Assembly (NCBI GenBank): GCA_017311185.1
Contig: JAESUZ010005463.1
Span: 538,460 to 602,459 of the forward strand
Source of the DNA: Proteles cristata cristata
Taxonomy: Eukaryota; Chordata; Mammalia; Carnivora; Hyaenidae
Length of the DNA: 64,000 nt
Direction: 5' to 3'
In this document: piece by piece, positions 56,003 through 64,000 of the stretch
Layout of the letters: the number at the start of each line of letters is the position of its first letter
Numbering within the stretch: the stretch's first letter is position 1
Notes under the pieces: generated by a model
Seen by the model: only the letters and a program-made list of their open reading frames with translations
Told to the model about the DNA's origin: nothing
Database searches by the model: none
Translations under genes and position numbers: made by a program

Positions 56003-56176
56003 AGGGTTATCAGATAAAATATGGGATGCCCAGTTTAACCTGAATTTTAGATAAACAATGAATAATTTTCTTAGTACAAAAATGTTCACATAATATAAGT
56101 CATATGATTTTTATCTGAAATTCAAACCTAACTGCGTAACTTGTTTTCTTTTCTACTAAATCTGGTAACCCTAGTG
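56003..56176. mobile_element. Small nonautonomous DNA transposon with inverted ends
   Basis: It is bounded by AGGGTTATCAGA and TCTGGTAACCCT in inverted orientation, each flanked by TA. ATGCCCAGTTTAACCTGAAT and ATCTGAAATTCAAACCTAAC repeat in inverse inside. It is a common mammalian MER type; family not named. Confidence 0.65.
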
Positions 56177-56319
56177 TGTATGTATATTTGTAAAACATAG
56201 TGTAATAAGGTTCTAGAAAGCAATCACTTTCTGTATGGCCCAAACTATGTGAAAAATCTGTTTTGATCCTTTCTCCAGGATCACTAGTTTTAGTTGTGTG
56301 AAAACCACTGTTAAGAAGC

Positions 56320-56504
56320 TCAATCTCATATTTATATGGATGAACAGAGGGCTAAGAATATTTACAACAATTGAAATTAATAATCCAGTATGTTAATTAT
56401 ACTTGAATATAAAAAATGGTAAAAAAAAAAAAGAAAAAAGAATAGTTAAAAAATTAATGAAGAAGAAAAAGAGAGGATTTCCCTACTAGATATTAAGACT
56501 GTTG
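56320..56504 (+). repeat. Old L1 fragment, left part
   Basis: ATATTTATATGGATGAACAG, then GGATTTCCCTACTAGATATT match the old L1 ORF2 C-terminal text. It continues at 61,496 beyond the young L1. Confidence 0.6.
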
Positions 56505-56540
56505 TCTTTAAAACCAACAAGAGCCGGAAAGCTAACTAAA

Positions 56541-57433
56541 ATGACGAAACGAAAGAGCTCTCCTCCAAAGAAACTCCAAGAAGAAATGACAGCTAATGAA
56601 CTGCTCAAAACAGATATCAGCAGCATAAGTGAACAAGATTTTAGAATAATAATGGTAAAATTAATAGCAGGGCTTGAAAAAAACATAGGGGACATCAAAG
56701 AAACTATGGTTACAGACAGAATGGAAAATAAAAATAGGCATGAAGAATTAAAAAATGCGATAAATGAGATCCATAATAAATTAGAGGCCTCCAATGCACT
56801 GATTGAAGAGGCAGAAAGGAGAATAAGTGATTTAGAAGACACCATTCTAGAAAAACAAGAAGCTGACAAAAAAAGAGACAAATTGATCCAGGAACAGGAA
56901 AGAAGAATTCGAGAGCTCAGCGACACAGTCAAACGCAACAATATCCGTATCATAGGAATCCCAGAAGAGGAAGAGAGAGGTAAAGGTGCTGAAGGAGTCC
57001 TGGAACAAATTATAGCAGAGAACTTCCCGACCTGGGGAAGGAAGTCAATGTGGAAATACAAGAGGCTCAGAGGACTCCTCTCAGATGTAACTTGAATCGA
57101 TCTTCTGCACGACATATCATCGTAAAAATGGCAAAATACAAGGACAAAGAGAGAATTTTGAAAGCAGCTAGGGAGAAAAGGGCCCTCACATACAAAGGGA
57201 AACCCATCAGAGTGGTGACAGACCTATCTACTGAAACGTGGCAGGCCAGAAAGGAATGGCAAGAGATCTTCAATGTGATGAACAGTAAAAAGATGCAGCC
57301 AAGAATCCTCTATCCAGCAAGCCTGTCATTCAAAATAGAAGGAGAGATAAAAACCTTTCCAAACAAACAGATATTGAAAGAATTTGTCACCACGAAGCCA
57401 GCCCTACAAGAAATCCTGAGGGGGATGCTCTGA
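56541..57433 (+). pseudogene. L1 ORF1, frameshifted
   Basis: It begins MTKRKSSPPKKLQEEMTANE with a coiled coil (KRDKLIQEQERRIRELSDT), then RNNIRIIGIPEEEERGKG. A one-base loss near 57,033 moves the frame. The C-terminal RNA-binding part (ALTYKGKPIRVVTDLSTETW) then continues in the next frame to 57,433. ORF1p is the L1 RNA-binding chaperone. Confidence 0.93.
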
Positions 57434-57479
57434 AGGAAAGGTTGCAAGGAACAAAGATGCCAGAGACACCACCACAAAC

Positions 57480-60400
57480 ATGAACCCTACAAAGACTCTA
57501 AACCCACATATTTCAATAATAACACTGAATGTAAATGGGCTGAATGCTCCAATCAAAAGACATAGGGTAGCAGAATGGATTAAAAAACAAAATCCATCTA
57601 TATGCTGTCTATAAGAAACTCATTTTAGACGTGAAGATATCTTCAGATTAAAAGTAAGGGGATGGAGAAATATATATCATGCTACAGGAAATCAAAAGAA
57701 AGCCGGAGTAGCGATACTTATATCAGACAAACTGGACTTTAAATTAAAGACAATCACAAGAGATGAAGAAGGACACTACATAACAATTACAGGGCCCATC
57801 CATCAGGAAGAACTAACAATCATAAATGTCTACGCACCGAATATGGGAGCACCTAAATATCTAAAACAATTAATCACAAACAGAAACAAGCTTAAAGATA
57901 AGAATGTGCTAATAGCAGGGGACTTTAATACTCCGCTTACAGCAATGGATAGGTCAACTATACAGAAAATCACTAAAGAAATAATGGACTTGAAAGACAC
58001 ATTGGACCAGATGGACCTGACGGATATATGAACTTTACATCCTGAGGCCAGGGAATTTACTTTCTTCTCAAGTGCGCATGGCACATTTTCAAGATAGATC
58101 ACATACTGGGACATAAAGCAGCCCTCAACAAATATAAAAGAATAGAGATCATACCATGCACACTGTCAGATCACAATGCTTTGAAACTTGAAATCAATTA
58201 CAGGAAGAAGTCTGGAAACTTCCAAAAACATGGAGGTTAAAGAACACCCTTCTAAAGAATGAATGGGCCAATCAGGCAATTAGAGATGAAATTAAAAAAT
58301 ATATGGAAACAAATGAAATGAAAACACAACAATTCAAAATCTATGGGATGCGGCCAAGGCAGTCCTAAGAGGAAAGTACATTGCTCTCCAGGCCTATTTC
58401 AAGAGATTAGAAAAAGCGCAAGTCCAAAATCTAACAGCTCACCTAAAGGAACTAGAGGCAGAGCAACAAGAATGCCCTAAACCCAGTAGAAGAAGAGAAA
58501 TAGTAAAAATTAGAGCAGAAATAAACAACATAGAGACCAAAGAAACCACTGAATAGATCAATGAAACCAAGAGTTGGTTTACTGAAAAAGTAAACAAAAT
58601 TGACAAACCTCTAGCCAGACTTATCCAAAAGAAAAGAGAGAGCACACAAATAGACAAAATTATGAATGAAAATGGACTTATTACAACCAACCCCTCAGAA
58701 ATACAAGCAATCATCAGGGAATACTATGAAAAATTATATGCCAACAAATTGGACAACTTAGAAGAAATGGACAAATTCCTAAACACACACTCACTACCAA
58801 AATTCACACGGAAAGAAATAGAAAACCTGAACAGACCCATAACGAGTGAAGAAATGGAATCAGTGATCAAAAATCTCCCAACAAATAAGAGCCCTGGACC
58901 TGATGGCTTCCCTGGGGAATTCTACCAGACATATAAAACAGAATTAATCCCAATTCTTCTCAAGTTATTCCAAAAAATAGAAAGCGAAGGAAAACTCCCG
59001 GACTCATTTTATGAAGCCAGCATCACACTGATTCCCAAGCCAGATGGAGATCCAGCAAAAAAAGAGAACTACAGGCAAATATCCTTGATGAATGCGGATG
59101 CAAAAATTCTCAACAAGATCCTTGCAAATCGAATCCAGCAGCATATAAAAAGAATCATCCACCAAGATCAAGTGGGATTCATTCCTGGGTTACAGGGCTG
59201 GTTCAATATTCGCAAATCAATCAATGTGATACATCATATCAATAAAAGAAAAGATAAAAACTATATGATCCTGTCAGTAGATGCAGAAAAAGCATTTGAC
59301 AAAATACAGCATCCCTTCTTAATAAAGACTCTCGAGAAAGTTGGGATAGAAGGAACCTACTTAAACATCATCAAAGCCATCTATGAGAAGCCTTCAGCCA
59401 ACATCATCCTCAACGGGGAAAAACTCAGAGCTTTCCCCCTGAGATCAGGAACACGACAGGGATGCCCACTCTCACCACTGCTGCTTAACATAGTGCTGGA
59501 AGTCCTAGCATCAGCCATCAGACACCAAAAGGAAATCAAAGGCATCAGAATTGGCAAAGAGGAAGTCAAACTTTCACTCTTCGCAGATGACATGATACTC
59601 TACATGGAAAACCCGACAGACTCCACCAGAAGCCTACTAGAACTGATCCAAGAATTCAGCCAAGTTGCAGGATATAAAATCAACGTACAGAAATCGGTTG
59701 CATTTTTATACACCAACAATGAAGCAACAGAAAGAGAAATCAAGAAACGGATCCCATTCACAATTGCACAAAAAACCATAAAATACCTCGGAATAAACCT
59801 AACCAAGGATACAAGAGATCTGTATGATGAAAACTATAGAAAACTTATGAAGGAAATTGAAGAAGACACAAAGAAATGGAAAAACATTCCATGCTCATGG
59901 ATAGGAAGAATAAATATAGTTAAGATGTCACTACTACCTAAGGCACTCTACACATTCAATGCAATTCCAATCAAAATTGCACCAGCATACTTCTCAAAAC
60001 TAGAACAAACTATCCAAAAATTTGTATGGAACCACAAAAGACCCCGAATAGCCAAAGTAATCCTGAAAAATAAAACCAAAACGGGAGGGATCACCATCCC
60101 AGACTTTAGCCTCTACTACAAAGCTGTCATTATCAAGACAGTATGGTATTGAGAACTCAGAAGTGGACCCAAAAGTATACAGCCAACTAATCTTTGACAA
60201 AGCAGGAAAGAATATCCGATGGAAAAAAGACAGCCTTTTTAACAGATGGTGTTGGGAGAACTGGACAGCAACATGCAGAAGAATGAAACTAGATCATTTT
60301 CTCACACCATGCACAAAAATAAACTCATAATGGATAAAGGACCTGAACGTGAGACAGGAAACCATCAACACCCTAGAGGAGAAAGCAGGAAACAACCTCC

Positions 60401-60960
60401 TTGACCTCCACCGCAGCAACTTCTTACTTGACACATCCCCAAAAGCAAGGGAATCAAGAGCAAAATAAATGACTGGGACCTCATCAAGATTAAAAGCTTC
60501 TGCACAGCCAAGGAAACAACCCAGAAAATTAATAGGCAACCAACGGAAGGGGAAAAGATAGTTGCAAATGACATATCAGATAAAGGGTTGATATCCAGAA
60601 TCTACAAGGAACTCACCAAACTACACGCCCGAAAAACAAACAACCCAGTGAAGAAATGGGCAGAAGATAGGAACAGACACTTCTCCAAAGAGGACATCCA
60701 GATGGCCAACAGACACATGAAACGATGCTCAGCATCGCTCCTCATCAGGGAAATACAAATCAAAACCACACTGAGATACCACCTCACGCCAGTCAGAGGG
60801 GCTAAAATGAGCCAATCAGAGAACTCTAGATGCTGGCGAGGATGTGGAGAAACGGGCACCCTCCTACACTGTTGGTGGGAATGTAAACTGGTACAGCCCT
60901 CTGGAAAACAGTGTGGAGGTTCCTAAGGAAACTAACAGTAGAACTCCCCTATGACCCAGC
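57480..60960 (+). pseudogene. L1 ORF2, endonuclease damaged, RT segment open
   Basis: MNPTKTLNPHISIITLNVNG starts the endonuclease, which is broken by stops near 57,614 and 58,030 and by frame changes. An open 496-codon segment (58,662-60,152) holds the reverse transcriptase, with [44 protein letters not shown] and the catalytic FADDMILY. After it come more breaks and the Cys-rich tail [19 protein letters not shown]. Confidence 0.94.
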
Positions 60961-61495
60961 AATAGCACTGCTAGGAATTTACCCAAGGGATACAGAAATG
61001 CTGAGGCATAGGGGCACATGGACCCCAATGCTCATAGCAGCACTCTCCACAATAGCCAAAACGTGGAAAGAGCCTAAGTGTCCATCAACGGACGAATGGA
61101 TCAAGAAGATGTGGTTTATCTATACCATGGAATACTACATGACAATGAGAAACAATGAAATCTGGCCATGTGTAGCCACATGGATGGACCTTGAGGGTGT
61201 GATGCTGAGCGAAATAAGTCAGGCAGAGAAAGACAAATATCATATGTGTGCACGTATAGGAGGATTAGGAGGAGCTTAACAGAGGACCAAGGGGGAGAAG
61301 AAGGGCAGAAATGGTGGGGGAAAGGGGGAGAGGCAAACCATGAGAGACTCTTGAATGGTGACAAAAACTGAGGTCTGGTGGATGTGGGGGGGAGGAGGGG
61401 TGGGCATGGAGGAGGGCACTTGTGGGGATGAGCACTGGGTGTTATGTGGAAACTAATTTGACAATAAACTATTTAAAAAAAAAAAAAGACTGTTG

Positions 61496-61740
61496 AAACT
61501 GGAGTAATAGACAGTGTGGGGTTGATGTTGGGATAGACAAACTGATCAATGATATAATATAGAAAAGAGAGCTTAGAATAGACCCCCTCATATATGGAGC
61601 TTTGATTCACGACAGAGGTGGCATGGCAGGTCAGTGGGCAAAAGGAAGGAATATTCTAAAGACTGGGTGATGGAGACACACAGGGCCTTGCAAACTTGGT
61701 TCAACTGGGGCAATTCTAAAGAGACAGCCCAGCACTAGAG
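61496..61740 (+). repeat. Old L1 fragment, right part
   Basis: GTTGGGATAGACAAACTGAT, then CCCTCATATATGGAGCTTTG and GACAGAGGTGGCATGGCAG continue the element begun at 56,320. The young L1 lies in the middle. Confidence 0.65.
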
Positions 61741-62059
61741 CTTCCTGTGGGGTCTGCTGAGGTCTCTGTTGTAATCTCATCACAGCTCATCTCTTGGCCC
61801 TGCACTGCTTGCCTTATTCTTCACTGCTGTTGCTCCTGAGAGTGTTCCCTATGAAACCTGCATACACATCTCAGAGTTTTAGACTCTGCTTTGCATTGAA
61901 CCTGGCCCACAACAGAGGATGCAGTGCCAACACAATCCATTGAGCATTTAATGAATACCTAATGAAAAGCCTCCTTTCCAGAGGGATAAATTCCCCTTCT
62001 GCAAAAAACTTCGAGATACAGAATCTAAATTAGGCAGAGCATAAATATTAGATATAAAG

Positions 62060-62236
62060 AAGACAGAAGATTTAAAGGCTGAGTTGGGGGAGGGTCCAGA
62101 GGAAGTAGAACCACCTTAGCTAAGCCATTCCCAAATTTCCTGACCCACAGACAACATGAGATAACAAATTTTTATTGTTTTAAGTTGCTAAGCTTGAGGG
62201 AATTTGTTTTGTACCAACAGATAACTAATTAATAAG
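62060..62236 (+). repeat. MaLR LTR 3' end remnant
   Basis: TTATTGTTTTAAGTTGCTAA, then TTTGTACCAACAGATAACTA match the end of MST/MLT-type LTRs. Confidence 0.5.
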
Positions 62237-62654
62237 CAAAAAAGCATGACTTCATGAACAGCAAAACCTTAGGAGAAAACAATGGAGCTATGCATTTAAT
62301 ATATTCAAGTGCATAAAATGTGAGCCAAGGATATTGTATCCAGCCAAATTTATCTTCAAGCGTAAAAGCCACAGATAAATATTGATGAACATATGTGTAC
62401 TCAGGGAATACTGTTCCCACGATCTTATCTGAGGAATCCACTAGAGAATGAGTTTCAGACAATAGAGTGGTTACTGGAGAAGCTTCATCACAAGGACTGG
62501 TGTTGAACATTGAATATATTAAATACAGAACTAAAACTGAGTGATAGAAATCAGGTTCTGCATATGAATATTATAAGCTCTGACACAACAGGTATAACAC
62601 AAAACGCAAAAACATGGAGGGAGTGTATGTGAGATTATTACCCAGCAGGTATTA
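62237..62654 (-). other. HYDIN upstream intron, possible old LINE
   Basis: AAGGATATTGTATCCAGCCA recalls the end of L1 ORF1. The rest is not assigned. Confidence 0.35.
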
Positions 62655-62655
62655 A

Positions 62656-62902
62656 TTTAAAAGAATATCATTTTAGGTGTGCCTGGGTGGTTCAGTAGAT
62701 TAAGCGTCTGACTTCGACTCAAGTCATGATCTTGTGGTTCATGAGTTCAAGCCCCTCATTGGGCTGCGTGCTGATGGCTCAGAGCCTGGAGCCTGTTTCG
62801 GATTCTGTGTGTGTCTCTCTCTGACCCTCCCTGGCTCTCACTGTCTCTCTCTCAAAAATAAACAAACATTAAAAAAATAAATTTTAAAAGAATGTCATCT
62901 TA
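62656..62902 (+). repeat. tRNA-Lys-derived carnivore SINE
   Basis: Head TGTGCCTGGGTGGTTCAGTA. The flanks TTTAAAAGAATATCATTTTA and TTTAAAAGAATGTCATCTTA are a diverged 20-bp duplication. Confidence 0.92.
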
Positions 62903-63089
62903 AATTAGAGGGTGGTAAGGAGAAAGAAAAAGAAATTAGTGGCTCATTTCATAATTGCTCACAGTAGGGAACTAAGAGGCAGTTTCTAGAAAGTAGAGTA
63001 CTAAGCATATTAGATAAGGGTGTAGTTCACACAGCTCAGCCTCAAGGTAGCAGAGCAGGGTAGAGACAGTAAAAACGGACCAGGATAGA

Positions 63090-63863
63090 TGAAGTGGTAT
63101 GGAACAGAGATCCTATAAGTAGACCCATATAAATATAGTCAGCTGACCTTTGCCAAAGAAGCAAATGCAATACAATGAGCAAAGATAGTTTTTCCACCTA
63201 AATGCTGGACCCTGATATCCACATACAAAAACCTAAATCTAGATGGACCCCACATCTTTCACAAAGCTTAAAATGAACCATAGGCCTAAACAAAAACCAT
63301 ACAATTATAAAACTCCTAGAGGGTGATATAACAGTGACCTAGGGTGTAGTGATGACATTTTAGATACACCAAAGACATGGTGCGTGAAAATAATAATTGA
63401 GAAGATGGACTTCCTTAAAATTAAAAACCTCTGTTCTGCAAAAGACAATGTCAAGAGAGTGAAAAGATAAGTTACAGACTGGGAGAAAATATTTGCAAAA
63501 GATGCATGTGATAAATTTCTGTTATTCAAAATATTTCAAGAACTCTTAAAACATAACAATGAGAAAACCATCCAATTAAAAAATGAGCCAAAAACCTTAA
63601 CAGACACCTCACTGAAGAAGATATACAGATGTCAAATTAGCATATGAATAGATGCTCCACATCATATGTCATCAGGGAAATACAAATTGAAATGAGATAC
63701 CACTATAGACTTACTAGAATGACCAAAATCCAAACACTGACAACATCCAATGTTGATGAGAATGAGGAACAACAGGAACTTTCACTCTCTGCTGGTGGGA
63801 ATGCAAAATGGTATGACCACTCCGGAAGTTAATCTGGCAGTTTCTTATAAAACTAAATGTACT
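63090..63863 (+). repeat. Old L1 ORF2 3' part
   Basis: GATCCTATAAGTAGACCCAT, AAAACTCCTAGAGGGTGATA, CATCAGGGAAATACAAATTG and CTGCTGGTGGGAATGCAAAA are L1 ORF2 C-terminal text with many differences. Confidence 0.8.
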
Positions 63864-63867
63864 TTTG

Positions 63868-64000
63868 GGGTGCCTGGGTGGCTTCGTCAGTTAAGCATCT
63901 GACTTTCGCTTAGGTCATGATCTCGCGGTATGTGGGTTCGAGCCCCGCGTCGGGCTCTGTGCTGACTGCCAGCTCAGAGCCTGGAGCCTGTTTCAGTCTG
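63868..64000 (+). repeat. tRNA-Lys-derived carnivore SINE, cut by window end
   Basis: GGGTGCCTGGGTGGCTTCGT head and the near-consensus GGTTCGAGCCCCGCGTCGGG. The tail lies beyond base 64,000. Confidence 0.93.

Larger units (their letters stand above)
56495..61495 (+). mobile_element. Young carnivore L1, nearly 5 kb, coding-dead
   Basis: It is flanked by AAGACTGTTG at 56,495-56,504 and 61,486-61,495. Truncation falls just upstream of ORF1, so the 5' UTR and promoter are lacking. ORF1 (from about 56,541) carries a one-base frameshift near 57,033. ORF2 starts near 57,480 and has early stops (about 57,614 and 58,030), frame breaks (about 58,095-58,340), and a later stop. The poly-A tail ends at about 61,487. 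It cannot make L1 proteins as it stands. Confidence 0.95.

Noticed and set aside
58662..60152. A 496-codon plus-strand open frame as a host gene
   Set aside because: It contains RT motifs FADD and [12 protein letters not shown] and sits in a bounded L1 with target duplication. It is part of a retrotransposon with dead ORFs.
61500..64000. A possible further upstream HYDIN exon
   Set aside because: Everything with text I can recognise here is L1, SINE or LTR. No minus-strand open stretch had convincing splice borders in the needed phase 0 end.

Overview
This is nuclear DNA of a feliform carnivore, most likely a cat-family species. Three things point there. There are about 27 tRNA-Lys-derived carnivore SINEs whose head reads close to GGGGCGCCTGGGTGGCTCAG, the felid rather than the canid form. 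There are several young carnivore LINE-1 copies. And the window holds a large, intron-rich mammalian gene.

The only protein-coding gene I can support is HYDIN, the very large cilia protein of the axonemal central pair (C2b projection), on the minus strand. The window contains 26 consecutive internal exons, transcribed from about 55.5 kb down to about 0.4 kb. I placed every exon by AG acceptor, GT donor, reading phase and recalled similarity to human HYDIN. The phases close across all 25 junctions, giving 4,923 bp or 1,641 codons with no stop. That is roughly the middle third of the protein. Neither end of the gene is present.

In transcript order the encoded segment runs as follows. Exons 1-2 are a lead-in and acidic linker. 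Exons 3-7 are the adenylate-kinase-like domain, with P-loop GTPLSGKS split across exons 3 and 4 and a hydrophobic Walker B-like strand GVVFD in exon 7. Exons 7-10 are a long, highly charged coiled-coil stretch. Exons 11-12 are a proline-rich and polar linker. Exons 13-26 are beta-rich ASH/MSP-type (Ig-like) repeats.

The rest is intron filled with nested repeats. About 7-10 kb is an old antisense L1 broken by SINEs and an LTR. About 41.3-44.2 kb is an ancient antisense L2. About 56.5-61.5 kb is a nearly 5-kb, coding-dead young L1 inserted in an older L1. There are also MLT1-type LTRs, MIR and L2 remnants, and microsatellites.

The most unusual item is at 27.22-27.48 kb: one SINE insertion that carries an exact 35-nt copy of the 5' half of tRNA-Gly(GCC) between a duplicated SINE head and the SINE body. 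Also notable are a twin-primed L1 with only about 22 inverted bases, a SINE whose target duplication starts at intron position +3 of a HYDIN 5' splice site, and two in-frame alternative splice-site pairs. Repeat family names come from remembered consensus sequences and carry that uncertainty.
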